This document shows positions 28,248-37,101 of a DNA stretch of 64,000 bases, one piece after another. The translations under genes and the position numbers were made by a program. The notes beneath the pieces are model-generated. The model saw nothing but the letters and a program-made list of their open reading frames with translations, was not told the origin of the DNA and did not search any database. The stretch is from Luteolibacter rhizosphaerae. GTDB lineage: Bacteria > Verrucomicrobiota > Verrucomicrobiia > Verrucomicrobiales > Akkermansiaceae. The stretch covers positions 186,001-250,000 of the forward strand of contig NZ_JAPDDR010000001.1 of NCBI RefSeq assembly GCF_025950095.1, read 5' to 3'. How positions within the stretch are numbered: position 1 is the first letter of the stretch; each line of letters starts with the position of its first letter.

Positions 28248-28967
28248 ATGAAAGCCGTGCTGGTCTCCACCCTGCTTCTCGCCCTCGTCTTCCCCGCCGC
28301 TGCCCAGAGCAAGCGGCCCGAGCGCCGGACTCTCATCGATCGCGATCCGGATGTGGTCCACCTCGCGGAGCACGTTAAGGCTCCGATCGAGCTGCGCGTG
28401 ATCAAGGAATCGAACGTCTTCTCCGACAAGAACGGTAAAACCAAGCTGGGCGTGCTGATCGCCGACCAGACCGTGACGCTCGAAGCGATGACCGAGAAGG
28501 CCTACAAGGTGCGCGGCAAGGGCGAGCGCCACGGAATCTCCGGCTGGGTCAGCCCCCATGCCTTCGCCTCGAAGGACCCGGAATTCGTGGAAAACCTGAA
28601 GAAGCTCCACGGCCGCCAACTCGAGGTGCAGAAGCTGATCGAGGAGAAGCAACTCGCGATCGGCATGACTCCTGAGGAAGTGGAGAAGTCCCGCGGGGCA
28701 CCGGTGAAGAAGCTGGCGAAGAAGACCCAGAAGGGCGAAAGCGGTCGATGGGAGTATGTGGACTACGAGCAGGTCTCGCACTTCAACTACGTGCGCGATC
28801 CGATCTCCGGGCAGGTCTTCCGCCAGCTCTCGCACGTGACGCAAGAGGAGAAGAACAAGACCGTGATCGAATTCGAGGGAGGCGTGGTGACATCGCTGGA
28901 AGAGAGCGAGCAAACCGGTGGTGCCCCGGTGAAAATCATCGTTCCGCCCGTGGTGCTGGTCTGGTGA
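28248..28967 (+). CDS. Exported SH3b-like / SmpA-like protein
   Basis: A 239-residue protein with a cleavable leader (residues 1-20, ending PAAAQ). Residues 45-105 resemble a bacterial SH3 fold (APIELRVIKESNVFSDKNGK ... GISGWVSPHAFA). A later IGMTPEEVEKSRGAPVKK segment resembles the helix-loop of SmpA/OmlA-type BamE-like proteins. It is expected in the periplasm or at the cell wall. It is followed after 13 bases by the oxidoreductase gene, and the two may be cotranscribed. The domain calls are by eye. Confidence 0.7.
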   Translation: MKAVLVSTLLLALVFPAAAQSKRPERRTLIDRDPDVVHLAEHVKAPIELRVIKESNVFSDKNGKTKLGVLIADQTVTLEAMTEKAYKVRGKGERHGISGWVSPHAFASKDPEFVENLKKLHGRQLEVQKLIEEKQLAIGMTPEEVEKSRGAPVKKLAKKTQKGESGRWEYVDYEQVSHFNYVRDPISGQVFRQLSHVTQEEKNKTVIEFEGGVVTSLEESEQTGGAPVKIIVPPVVLVW

Positions 28968-28980
28968 AGTGGTTGCCAGC

Positions 28981-29955
28981 ATGGTCTGCGCGGTGAATGC
29001 TCGGCGCATCGCGCGCACGATCCACATCACCGGCATGGGGCTGGCAGGCTGTAGCCTCGCCTGGTGGCGGCATTTCTCCGGCCGCGATTTCACCTGGAGC
29101 GATCACGACGGTGAGGGCTCGTCATCCCGGATGGCCGCCGGCCTGATCAATCCGGTCACCGGGCAGAACTTCAGCCCGAGCCAATGGTTCGGTGAGTTCC
29201 TAGCCGAGGCGACCGCGTTCTACTCGCGGGTCCAAGACGAGCTCGGAGCGCAACTCCACTTCCCGCTGCCGGTGTGGCGCATGATCGGTGAGAAGGAGTG
29301 GAAGAAAGTATCGGGCAAACTCGATACGGCGGCGGAGTGGATCGAGCGCGTCGAGGAAGACGTGCCCGGCTGGCGCGCCGCCGTGATTTTGAAGGGCGGC
29401 GGTCGAATCGCGACCCGCGAGTTCTGCGATCGCACGCGCGATTACTTCGCCCCGCTGCGGAAGCCGGCACAGGCCGGTGCCACCGAGGTGCTCTGCGAGG
29501 GAGCGGCGGGCCTGATCGCCGGTCGTTTGGGCGCACATCGCTGCGCGCAGGGCGAGATCCTCACCGTGAAAGCCGCTTGGCCGCAGGACCATATCACCGT
29601 GGGCGGCGGCGGATGGCTGGTGCCGCTGGGGCAGGGGATCTTCAAGTCCGGCTCTACTTACATCTGGGAACCTCTGGACGGCCAACCCACTGCGGAGGGC
29701 CGGGCGCGGATCGAGCAGATCCTGCGCTTGTTGGGTGGGGAGGATTTCGAAGTGATCGATCATGAAGCCGGCATCCGCCCAATCATCCGGAAGAGCCAGC
29801 CGGTGATAGGCCCCTTGGCGGATGGCCGCGTGGTCTTCAACGGCCTCGGCTCGAAGGGCTCTCTCTATGCGCCCGGAGTGGCGCGCATGTTAGACGCGTG
29901 GCTGGCGGAGGAATCCGGGCTGGATCCGCGCTTCGATATCGCGGGCTTGGCCTGA
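28981..29955 (+). CDS. FAD-dependent oxidoreductase, DAO-like
   Basis: A protein of about 324 residues with an N-terminal dinucleotide-binding signature IHITGMGLAGCSLAWW (G-x-G-x-x-G) and a DAO-type substrate half. The C-terminal FNGLGSKGSLYAPGVARML matches the FAD-closing motif of this superfamily. A GTG at 28969 is an alternative start and would add four residues. The fold resembles the oxidase domain of MnmC and glycine oxidases; the substrate is not known. Confidence 0.82.
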   Translation: MVCAVNARRIARTIHITGMGLAGCSLAWWRHFSGRDFTWSDHDGEGSSSRMAAGLINPVTGQNFSPSQWFGEFLAEATAFYSRVQDELGAQLHFPLPVWRMIGEKEWKKVSGKLDTAAEWIERVEEDVPGWRAAVILKGGGRIATREFCDRTRDYFAPLRKPAQAGATEVLCEGAAGLIAGRLGAHRCAQGEILTVKAAWPQDHITVGGGGWLVPLGQGIFKSGSTYIWEPLDGQPTAEGRARIEQILRLLGGEDFEVIDHEAGIRPIIRKSQPVIGPLADGRVVFNGLGSKGSLYAPGVARMLDAWLAEESGLDPRFDIAGLA

Positions 29956-30084
29956 GCCGGGTGTTTCGCAATCTGCAACGCGCCATCGCTGGAACACCCG
30001 CCTTTTGCAAGCAGCGTCGTGGCCTAGGCTCTTTCTATCAAGGGATCCCGGAGTGGTATGGGCGATGCAAGGGGATAAGGCACC

Positions 30085-31947
30085 ATGGACCGCCAGCCCC
30101 CTCACGATCGAGCCGAAGCTCCTTCGCGGCTCTCGCCGCGTCTCAAGAAGCTCGGGATCGTGCTGCTGGTGCTGATCATCGCCGCGCTCTTCTGCGGGCA
30201 GGCCTTCATCGGCAGCGCAATCGAGTCGCGGATGGACGCCAACCTGAGCAAGCGCGGCTGGACACTGCAGCGGACCGGGGCGAGTTGGAACCTCTGGAGG
30301 GGGCTTACCATGGAGCAGGTGAAGCTCGGCCGCGAGGGCCAGCCACCGGTACTGGAGGCCGACAATCTCTCGATCAAGGTGCCCTTCACCGGCGGGCACG
30401 GCCTCGCGATCACCTCGCACCGCTCACCGCTCTTGCTGCGTGATGAGAAGGGTGAGATCCGCTTGGATGAAGTCACGGTGGAGTTGGTCACTACCGACGA
30501 AGGTCTTCGGGCGGACCGGATCAAGGCGCGCAAGGATGGCCTGCTGGTCGAAGTGAAGGGTACCATCCGGGTCGTCCCCGGAGGAGACAGGAGTCAATGG
30601 ACGCCGCGCTTCGATGCCGTGCGCGGGACACTCGCCGCCCTGAAGATGGAGGGTGAAGTCTTTCGGGTTGGAGGCAGCTTCCTCGTCGATGTGAAGGACG
30701 ATATCGCGTGGAACGCGGATCTCTCCGGGCGCGGGGGCGAAGTGGTGTGGCAGGGCCTGCCTCTGAAGTCGGCGGAGGCCCGCGCCGCCCTCAGCAGCGG
30801 CACTTCGAGCATCGCCGCGAATCTCGCATTGCCGCGCGGAGTCGCGGACTTCGAGGTGACCCGTGATGACTGGGAGTCCTCACCCTTTCAATTCGAAGGC
30901 AGCATCACCGACCAAGCGGATCACACCAATGACTTCACCGGCAGCTATCAGCCCGGGCAGAAAGTCTGGAACCTGAAGCGTCTCGATGGCCAGGCCGACC
31001 TCCTCAGCATCGCCAGGGAGGTGCCGATGTTCGCCGACAAGGTTCCCGCTAAGATGGCCTTCAAGGTCTTCCCCTACGTCGACCTGCGCGATGCCACGAT
31101 GAAGGTGGGACAGACCTTGCAGATCGGGAGTCTCGCCATCTCCGGTGGCGTGACCAGCTTCCAGCTGGAAGGCCGCCGGATCGAGGTTCGCAATCTCGCT
31201 GGCACCGCTTCCTACAATGGCAAGTCATGGCGCATCCGCAGATCTTCCGCCTCGCTCTTTGGTGGCAAGCTTGCGATGAGCGGCAGCTATCAAGATGGAA
31301 CCTTGAGCGGAGCGAGCGTGAGCGGTGAAGGCCTGAAGCTTGCCGCGATCAAGACGGTGTCGGGTCGCAAGGGCAATAGCAACGGGGTGTTATCCTTCAG
31401 CTACAAGGGCAAGCTCGACTTGGATGGCAAGACCGCCGAGGGCCAAGGCAAGATGCGCTTGGACAATGCGCCTGTGATCGATGTGCCTTTGCTCGATCAA
31501 ACCTACGATCTTTTCACGTCCATGATCCCCGGAATCGAACGCGGCAAGACCGGCACCTTCAGTGCCGACTTCGTCGCGCGTTCCAAGGTGATCGATGTCC
31601 CGCGCTTCGAAGCGACCGGCGGCACTCTCACGGTCAGCGCGAAGGGTCGCGTGGATCTCGCCCGGGAACGCGTGGATGGCGTCGCCCGCGGGAAACTGAA
31701 CGGGCTCCCGGGCGTTGTCACGAAGCCGCTCAGCCGCTTGCTGGAAATGGAAGTCGGCGGCCCTTACGACGATATCCGCGTTAAGCCGATGGGTCCCGCG
31801 AAGCTCGTATCGAATGCCGCCTCCAGCACCGTCGGCGTGCCGGTCGATACGATCGAGGAAGCAGGCCGCATTACCGGAGCGGTTCTTGCGGAGGGGATCA
31901 AGGTGCCACTAAAGTGGTTCGACCGCGACGATGCCGGCCACGAATAA
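30085..31947 (+). CDS. AsmA-like inner membrane-anchored periplasmic protein
   Basis: A 620-residue protein with a short cytoplasmic start, one membrane segment (about residues 24-42, LGIVLLVLIIAALFCG) and a long beta-rich periplasmic region. The C-terminal part (TGTFSADFVARSKVIDVPRFEATGGTL, KGRVDLARERVDGVARG) resembles the AsmA C-terminal repeat. AsmA-like proteins are linked to outer membrane lipid transport and assembly. It ends 37 bases before the tRNA-Ala gene on the opposite strand. Confidence 0.72.
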   Translation: MDRQPPHDRAEAPSRLSPRLKKLGIVLLVLIIAALFCGQAFIGSAIESRMDANLSKRGWTLQRTGASWNLWRGLTMEQVKLGREGQPPVLEADNLSIKVPFTGGHGLAITSHRSPLLLRDEKGEIRLDEVTVELVTTDEGLRADRIKARKDGLLVEVKGTIRVVPGGDRSQWTPRFDAVRGTLAALKMEGEVFRVGGSFLVDVKDDIAWNADLSGRGGEVVWQGLPLKSAEARAALSSGTSSIAANLALPRGVADFEVTRDDWESSPFQFEGSITDQADHTNDFTGSYQPGQKVWNLKRLDGQADLLSIAREVPMFADKVPAKMAFKVFPYVDLRDATMKVGQTLQIGSLAISGGVTSFQLEGRRIEVRNLAGTASYNGKSWRIRRSSASLFGGKLAMSGSYQDGTLSGASVSGEGLKLAAIKTVSGRKGNSNGVLSFSYKGKLDLDGKTAEGQGKMRLDNAPVIDVPLLDQTYDLFTSMIPGIERGKTGTFSADFVARSKVIDVPRFEATGGTLTVSAKGRVDLARERVDGVARGKLNGLPGVVTKPLSRLLEMEVGGPYDDIRVKPMGPAKLVSNAASSTVGVPVDTIEEAGRITGAVLAEGIKVPLKWFDRDDAGHE

Positions 31948-31983
31948 GCCTGCGCTCTGCCCGCAAATCAATCATCGGAAAAG

Positions 31984-32056
31984 TGGAGCATAGGAGATTC
32001 GAACTCCTGACCTCTTCATTGCGAACGAAGCGCTCTACCAACTGAGCTAATGCCCC
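31984..32056 (-). tRNA. tRNA-Ala (anticodon CGC)
   Basis: A 73-nt cloverleaf on the minus strand. The acceptor arms GGGGCAT and ATGCTCC pair with one G.T; the anticodon loop is TTCGCAA, so the anticodon is CGC, reading GCG. The T-arm is AGGAG-TTCGAAT-CTCCT. The discriminator is A, and CCA is not encoded. Confidence 0.95.
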
Positions 32057-32235
32057 TTCTCCGTCTGACGGGCCAAACCGGTGACAGGAGCGGGCCGCGG
32101 AATCAAGGGGAAATGCGGACGCGGCACGCCCGGCGAGCGGGTCGGAATCAAGCTCCTTGCATGGCTCGCGGACCAAATCACCCTGCTAGACATTCAGGCT
32201 TTGCCAAGGGCCGGTGGATTTCCGTAGTGTCTTTC

Positions 32236-32820
32236 ATGCAGTCGCGTTGGCTTTACCTCCCCGCCGCCTTCCTTTTCGCGGTCCTGACCTCGTGCTCGAA
32301 TACCGGGGGGTCCACGGCGGGCAATCCCGGCGGCACCGGTCCTTTCGATGCCCGCGGGAACTACGTGGAAGCTTGGGCGGACAGCCCCTCGAAATGGCGT
32401 TCGGGTTCGCAGCAGATCGTCGAGGCCCAGCCGGACCGTCCCGCCGCCGATGTGCCGGTGGTGCCTCCCACCGTCCTCGCCGCGAACGAGACACCCCAGC
32501 CGGTTGCCACCCGGACAACCACGGTTTATCGCCCGAAGACCACTTCCACGACCGTTTCCAATACGCGGCCGAAGCCGAAAGCTGCCAGCACCGCTTCCTC
32601 CTCCAGGCCCAAGCAAAAGGCCGTGGTGGTGAAGCCCAAGGTGAAGCCGAAAGCCGTCGCCAAGGCCAAGCCGAAGTCGACCCGCCACACCGTGCGCTCC
32701 GGGGACAGCCTTTACGCGATCGCCAAGCGTTACGGCACGACCGCCAGCGCGGTGCAGAAGGCGAATGGCCTGAAGGGCACCACCATCCGTCCCGGTCAAT
32801 CGCTCTCGATCCCGAAGTAA
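32236..32820 (+). CDS. LysM-domain lipoprotein
   Basis: A 194-residue envelope protein. The leader ends in the lipobox LTSC (cysteine at about 20). A low-complexity Ser/Thr/Pro/Lys-rich linker (about 95-145) is followed by one C-terminal LysM domain (about 150-194: HTVRSGDSLYAIAKRYGTT to RPGQSLSIPK). LysM binds peptidoglycan GlcNAc residues. The ATG at 32236 is preferred over the longer open frame from 32050, which runs antisense across the tRNA region. The gene ends just before a strong hairpin terminator. Confidence 0.88.
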   Translation: MQSRWLYLPAAFLFAVLTSCSNTGGSTAGNPGGTGPFDARGNYVEAWADSPSKWRSGSQQIVEAQPDRPAADVPVVPPTVLAANETPQPVATRTTTVYRPKTTSTTVSNTRPKPKAASTASSSRPKQKAVVVKPKVKPKAVAKAKPKSTRHTVRSGDSLYAIAKRYGTTASAVQKANGLKGTTIRPGQSLSIPK

Positions 32821-32853
32821 TCCGGATCTCGACACCAAGCAGATTCCCAAGAA

Positions 32854-32883
32854 GGGGCGCGGTTTCCGTGCCCCTTTTTCTTT
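32854..32883 (+). terminator. Rho-independent terminator after the LysM gene
   Basis: A nine-base-pair stem (32854-32862 with 32866-32874, loop TTT, one G.T pair) is followed by TTTTTCTTT. It serves the plus-strand LysM gene and lies just before the stop of the convergent lgt gene. Confidence 0.85.
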
Positions 32884-32891
32884 GCACTACC

Positions 32892-33920
32892 TCAGGCCGT
32901 TGCTTGGGCCCGCGGCTTCATGAACTTCGGCGCGAGAATGAAGCCCAGTCCCACCACGATCATGAACAGCGAGAGGAACTGACCACGCGTGAAAATCCCG
33001 ATCATCGCGGAGTCCGGCTCGCGGAACTGCTCGGCGAAGATCCGGAACAGGGCGTAGAAGACAAAGAAGAGCCCGGTCAGCACCCCGATCGGCAGGTTCG
33101 GGTAGCGGGTGCGCACGAACCAGAGGATGGCGAAAAGGGCGACTCCTTCCAGCAGGCCCTCGTAGAGCTGGGAGGGGTGGCGTGGCAGCAGGAAGGGCTC
33201 GATCGCCTTTGAAACCGCAGGATCCACCCGCTGCACCGCCAGCATCTGCTCGAAGAGGATGTTGTCGTCCACCGCTCCGCGGGGAGATTGCTCCCAGCGC
33301 TCGTAGGCCTGCGCCACCACCGGGGAGGCATCGGCCGCGGCTTGCATCGCCTCGACGAATTTCGAGGACTCGCCCTCCGGTCCGCCCTGCTCGACCAGCG
33401 CGCGGGGAAACTTCATGGCCCATGCCACGCCTTCCGCCGGGCGTCCGTAGAGTTCACCGTTGATGAAATTCGCCATCCGCCCGAAGAGCAGACCCAGTGG
33501 TGATACCACGCAGAGCCCGTCGCCCAGGCCTCGCCAGGTCACCTTCTTCTTGCGGGCGTAGAACCAGGTGAAGATGAACAGGCCCAGGATCCCCCCGTGG
33601 CTCGCCATCCCGCCTTCCCAGACCTTCAGCACCAGCAGCGGATCCTCCGTCACCCAGCTCCACCCATGCTTCGGCACGTAGTAGAAGAGGACATAGCCGA
33701 GTCGACCGCCCACGAAAACGCCGAAAATCGCCGTCGCCGCGATGAAATCTCCCGCCGAGCCCGGCGGCAGCACCCACAGCTTCCGCTTGGACAGGACATT
33801 CAGCAGCCAGGCCCCCACCACGAAGGCGGCGAGGTAGGCCAGCCCGTACCAGCGTAGTTGAATCTGATCGGTGAACCGGACCAGCACCGGGCTCAGGTCG
33901 TGCACGTAGGTGGCAAACAC
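32892..33920 (-). CDS. lgt: Prolipoprotein diacylglyceryl transferase
   Basis: A polytopic membrane enzyme that transfers diacylglycerol to the lipobox cysteine of prolipoproteins. The signature FGRMANFINGELYGR and the RHPSQLYEGLLEG block with the catalytic-site arginine and histidine region are present. The protein is longer than usual because of about 60 extra residues between these blocks (roughly VEQGGPEGESS to AIEPFLLP). No ATG is available. A GTG at 33920 or 33905 is likely; the TTG at 33962 lies inside the inverted repeat and is not convincing. It is divergent from argG. Confidence 0.85.
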   Translation of the reverse strand: MFATYVHDLSPVLVRFTDQIQLRWYGLAYLAAFVVGAWLLNVLSKRKLWVLPPGSAGDFIAATAIFGVFVGGRLGYVLFYYVPKHGWSWVTEDPLLVLKVWEGGMASHGGILGLFIFTWFYARKKKVTWRGLGDGLCVVSPLGLLFGRMANFINGELYGRPAEGVAWAMKFPRALVEQGGPEGESSKFVEAMQAAADASPVVAQAYERWEQSPRGAVDDNILFEQMLAVQRVDPAVSKAIEPFLLPRHPSQLYEGLLEGVALFAILWFVRTRYPNLPIGVLTGLFFVFYALFRIFAEQFREPDSAMIGIFTRGQFLSLFMIVVGLGFILAPKFMKPRAQATA

Positions 33921-33936
33921 GGGGGGACTACAGAGC

Positions 33937-34016
33937 AGCAAGTAGCGAGTAGCAAGTAGCAAGGGGCCGACCGGAAAGAGGCATTTTCCCTTGCTGCTTG
34001 CTACTCGCTACTTGCT
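33937..34016. repeat. Long inverted repeat between lgt and argG
   Basis: Arms of 29 bases at 33937-33965 and 33988-34016 match at 28 of 29 positions, with a 22-base spacer. Each arm itself consists of degenerate AGTAGCAAG/CTTGCTACT units. Either strand could form a long hairpin. The repeat creates spurious N-terminal extensions in both flanking open frames (both read LLATRYLL). Confidence 0.85.
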
Positions 34017-34050
34017 CCCTCCACGCCCCCATGCTGTCCTCCCGCCCGCC

Positions 34051-35334
34051 ATGAAAATCGTCGTCGCATACTCCGGGGGTCTAGATACTTCCGTGCTGCT
34101 TCTCTGGCTCAAGGAGAAGTACAACGCTGAAATTATCGCTTATTGTGCCGATGTCGGCCAAGGCGACGAATTGGATGGCCTGGAGCAGAAGGCCCTGACC
34201 ACCGGTGCCTCGAAGTGCTTTATCGGCGATCTGAAGGAGGACTTCGCCGCGAACTATATCTTCCCGATGATCCAAGCCGGTGCGATCTACGAGGGCCGCT
34301 ACCTCCTGGGAACCTCGATCGCCCGCCCCTGCATCGCGAAGGGCATGCTGGATGTCGCGCTGGCCGAGGGCGCGGATGCCATCGCTCACGGCGCCACCGG
34401 CAAGGGCAACGATCAGGTCCGCTTCGAGCTCTCCGCCGCCTCTCTGGCACCGAATGTGAAGTGCATCGCTCCGTGGCGTGACGCCTCCTTCCGTGCCCAG
34501 TTCCCGGGCCGCACCGAGATGATCGCCTACGCGGACGCTCACAATATCCCGATCAAGGCTTCCATGAAGAAGCCCTACTCGATGGACCGCAATCTTCTCC
34601 ACATCTCCTTTGAAGCCGGAATGCTTGAGGATCCGTGGTACGACGCCACCACCCCGGCGGACCGTGAGATGTACGTCCTTTCCGTGGCTCCGGAAGACGC
34701 TCCGGATACACCGGAATACGTGGAGATCCTTTTCGACAAGGGCAATGCAGTCGGCATCAAGCACGATAACCTTGATGCGATCATCGCCGAGCTCGGCGAT
34801 GTGAAGATCACCGGCCAGCAGGACGGTTACATCTTGCTCACCCCTTACGGCGTGATGCGCGTGTTGAACCTGCTCGGCGGCCGCAATGGTGTCGGTCGGG
34901 TGGACATCGTCGAGAATCGCTTCGTCGGCATGAAGTCCCGTGGTGTCTATGAAACCCCGGGCGGCACCATCTTGCTCGCGGCTCACCGCGACTTGGAAGC
35001 GCTCACCGTGGACCGCGAGGCCATGTTTATCCGCGATGGCCTGATCCCGAAATACGCCCAGCTCGTCTACAATGGCTTCTGGTTCGCTCCGGAGCGCGAG
35101 GCGATCCAAGCTCTCGTCACCCACACGCAGCAGACCGTCTCCGGTGAAGTGCGTGTGAAGCTCTACAAGGGCAATGTGATGAACGCCGGTCGCAAGAGCC
35201 CGCACAGTCTCTATTCCGAAGCCGTGGCCACCATGGAGGGCGGCCAGGACTCCGCCTACAATCAGGATGATGCCACCGGCTTCATCGCCCTGAACGCCCT
35301 GCGCTTGAAGGCCAGCGCGCGTCAGGTGAAGTGA
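34051..35334 (+). CDS. argG: Argininosuccinate synthase
   Basis: A 427-residue cytosolic enzyme joining citrulline and aspartate with ATP in arginine synthesis. The PP-loop AYSGGLDTS is at residues 6-14, ADVGQG follows, and [13 protein letters not shown] with the later [11 protein letters not shown] block completes the family signature. The ATG at 34051 is chosen because the upstream frame (TTG at 33991) is only inverted-repeat sequence. It is divergent from lgt, and a bidirectional hairpin follows it. Confidence 0.96.
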   Translation: MKIVVAYSGGLDTSVLLLWLKEKYNAEIIAYCADVGQGDELDGLEQKALTTGASKCFIGDLKEDFAANYIFPMIQAGAIYEGRYLLGTSIARPCIAKGMLDVALAEGADAIAHGATGKGNDQVRFELSAASLAPNVKCIAPWRDASFRAQFPGRTEMIAYADAHNIPIKASMKKPYSMDRNLLHISFEAGMLEDPWYDATTPADREMYVLSVAPEDAPDTPEYVEILFDKGNAVGIKHDNLDAIIAELGDVKITGQQDGYILLTPYGVMRVLNLLGGRNGVGRVDIVENRFVGMKSRGVYETPGGTILLAAHRDLEALTVDREAMFIRDGLIPKYAQLVYNGFWFAPEREAIQALVTHTQQTVSGEVRVKLYKGNVMNAGRKSPHSLYSEAVATMEGGQDSAYNQDDATGFIALNALRLKASARQVK

Positions 35335-35346
35335 TCCGGAGAGGGA

Positions 35347-35371
35347 AGGGGGGCATTCATTTGCCCCCTTG
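35347..35371. terminator. Hairpin between convergent argG and glycine-zipper genes
   Basis: The arms AAGGGGGGCA and TGCCCCCTT pair over about nine bases around a six-base loop. There is no long T-run. It overlaps the 3' end of the opposite gene and could end transcription from both sides. Confidence 0.5.
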
Positions 35372-35842
35372 CCCTCGGGCGGATCCTTGCCGCTCCCAAG
35401 CTGCCTTCGCCGCGTGGCGGGCTTCGTCCCATGCAAGCGGATGGCCGCCTTGCTCCCATCTCGCTTGGAGAGCTGAGCTGTGTTCCTCGAAGCTTAGATG
35501 CCCGGCGTCGGCGCGCTGCTCGTGTCCGAAGCGGAAGGCGTCTTCGTAATCGCGATACTTGGATCCTTCGCGGTAGAAGCTTTGCTCGTGGAAGTGATCG
35601 CGCCAGTAATTGTCGTTGTCTGCCCAGCCACCGGCACCTACCAGTTTGCCGATTGCTCCACCGGCGGCGGCTCCGGCTAGAGCCCCCACGACGGTCCCGC
35701 CGGGTCCGGCGAGCGACCCTGCCACGCCACCGATGATGGCACCGCCTGCCGCTCCGAAAGTGGTCCCTGCTACATCCGCATTCTGATCCGAGGCGGGCAT
35801 TGGGTCCACATCCACCGCCCTTTCTTTTTTCAAAGTGCTCAT
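35357..35842 (-). CDS. Glycine-zipper protein of unknown function
   Basis: A 161-residue protein. Residues 27-75 form a Gly/Ala zipper (GTTFGAAGGAIIGGVAGS and GGTVVGALAGAAAGGAIGK), which likely inserts in or spans a membrane. The C-terminal half is charged (His/Glu/Arg-rich) and contains aromatic repeats (YWRDHFHEQSF, YRDYEDAFRFG). No cleavable signal peptide is clear. The ATG at 35842 is chosen; the open frame extends to 35965. A second glycine-zipper gene lies at 60116-60439. The function is unknown; such proteins often appear in stress responses. Confidence 0.7.
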   Translation of the reverse strand: MSTLKKERAVDVDPMPASDQNADVAGTTFGAAGGAIIGGVAGSLAGPGGTVVGALAGAAAGGAIGKLVGAGGWADNDNYWRDHFHEQSFYREGSKYRDYEDAFRFGHEQRADAGHLSFEEHSSALQARWEQGGHPLAWDEARHAAKAAWERQGSARGQGGK

Positions 35843-36012
35843 ACCGGGATGCCAGCGGCTACCGTGCCGTGGATCTCCGGAGTGTCGCAAGATATTGAGG
35901 GAAAGACTCTTGCGGTCTTTCTCGAAGGGATGGACAAGGTTGCTCGAAGCCCGGCTTCCATGCAAATCACCGCCGCTGCGGGTGCAATTCGCGGCTGTCT
36001 GCTTGAGCGGTT

Positions 36013-36219
36013 TCAGCCGAACATGCCCTTCACTTTGTCCAGCAGACCACCACCGAGCGCGGAGAGGTCGGGCGCTTGTCCTGCAAGCAAGGAGTCCACC
36101 ATCGCATCATACTCGGGCGGGAGCTTCGACTTCACGAAGTCTGCCACCGTGTTGATAGCGCTATCCACTTGTTCCGGGCTGAGACCGAGCGCGCTCAATC
36201 GTTGTTTCAGTTCGTTCAT
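36013..36219 (-). CDS. Small helical protein of unknown function
   Basis: A 68-residue protein (MNELKQRLSALGLSPEQVDS...). It is amphipathic and helical, with a Gly/Leu-rich C-terminus. It is close in sense to small DUF-type proteins found next to stress genes, but no family was recognised. The ATG at 36219 is preferred over a GTG/ATG extension to 36249. It lies 170 bases downstream of the start of the divergent-facing glycine-zipper gene on the same strand. Confidence 0.6.
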   Translation of the reverse strand: MNELKQRLSALGLSPEQVDSAINTVADFVKSKLPPEYDAMVDSLLAGQAPDLSALGGGLLDKVKGMFG

Positions 36220-36471
36220 GGCGGTGGGTAAGGTTGAGATGAGTCGCAATAATGCGCATATCAGGCTCTCGATAAGAGGCCGCGATGCAAGTCCTATTCT
36301 CGCCGACGGGAGGATGGCTCGATTAGGAGCCGGAGGTAAATTTTGGTGATGTTATCCGCAAGAGGATTCAAGCGAGCGCTGCAAGGATTGCACGAGGATG
36401 CCTTGCCTAACATTCGGTTTCGTTTGAAACAACTCGGCTTCTTCTTCGGAGTTCCGCCCGGGAAGCGGAGG

Positions 36472-36553
36472 TGCCGGGAACAGGACTCGAACCTGCACGC
36501 CTTTCGGTGCCTGAACCTAAATCAGGTGCGTCTACCAATTCCGCCATCCCGGC
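36472..36553 (-). tRNA. tRNA-Leu (anticodon TAG)
   Basis: An 82-nt class II tRNA on the minus strand with a long variable arm. Acceptor arms GCCGGGA and TCCCGGC pair fully, the anticodon stem is CCTGA/TCAGG with loop TTTAGGT, giving anticodon TAG (reads CTA). The T-arm is GCAGG-TTCGAGT-CCTGT. The discriminator is A; CCA is not encoded. Confidence 0.93.
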
Positions 36554-36755
36554 ACGGGAGCGAACCGCTGGAAGCTTCTACACGGAGTCCCCGCTCGAGC
36601 GAAACAAAATCCGCCGCGGACCCCGGAAGAAAGTTTTTATAAGAAATGGATGGCAGATCGGACTGATAGGGAATCTTGTGTTGTTGATGACAATTCATTA
36701 GTTCTTCACACAAAACCCTCTTCCGTCCGTGAAAATGCGTGTTAGAATTCCGCGC

Positions 36756-37085
36756 ATGGCAAGTCGTAAGAAGAACCCGTCCAAAGCCAGGCGCTACTCC
36801 GTGAAGGAGAAGGAGGAAATCCTCCGCTATGTGGATAGCGTGAACTCCAAACAGGGGAGAGGCGGACAGACCGCAGCGGTAAAGAAGTATGGAATCTCCG
36901 CACTCACCATCTCCACATGGTTGCGAGGCGGTGGCGCATCTTCCTTTAAGATCGGCAAGACATCTTCAAACGGTGCAGGCGGCGTGATCGCCAAACTTGC
37001 AGCCGTGCATGCGGAGATTCAGGCGAAGGAGAAGGAACTCGCCTCGCTGCGTTCGCAGTTCGAGAAGCTGAAGTCCTCCATCTAA
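36756..37085 (+). CDS. Helix-turn-helix protein resembling IS transposase OrfA
   Basis: A 109-residue basic protein. The N-terminal region RRYSVKEKEEILRYVDSVN and VKKYGISALTISTWLRGGG form a transposase-type helix-turn-helix of the IS3 OrfA kind. The C-terminus (about residues 75-109, AVHAEIQAKEKELASLRSQFEKLK) is a coiled coil. There is no OrfB and no terminal inverted repeat nearby, so it may be a domesticated regulator rather than part of an insertion sequence. The frame opens at 36729; the ATG at 36756 is preferred. Confidence 0.7.
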   Translation: MASRKKNPSKARRYSVKEKEEILRYVDSVNSKQGRGGQTAAVKKYGISALTISTWLRGGGASSFKIGKTSSNGAGGVIAKLAAVHAEIQAKEKELASLRSQFEKLKSSI

Positions 37086-37101
37086 CGGAAGCTGCTGCTG
37101 C

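Noticed and set aside
33921-34050. N-terminal extensions of Lgt (TTG at 33962) and ArgG (TTG at 33991) reading LLATRYLL
   Set aside because: Both come from the inverted repeat; family starts are inside it.
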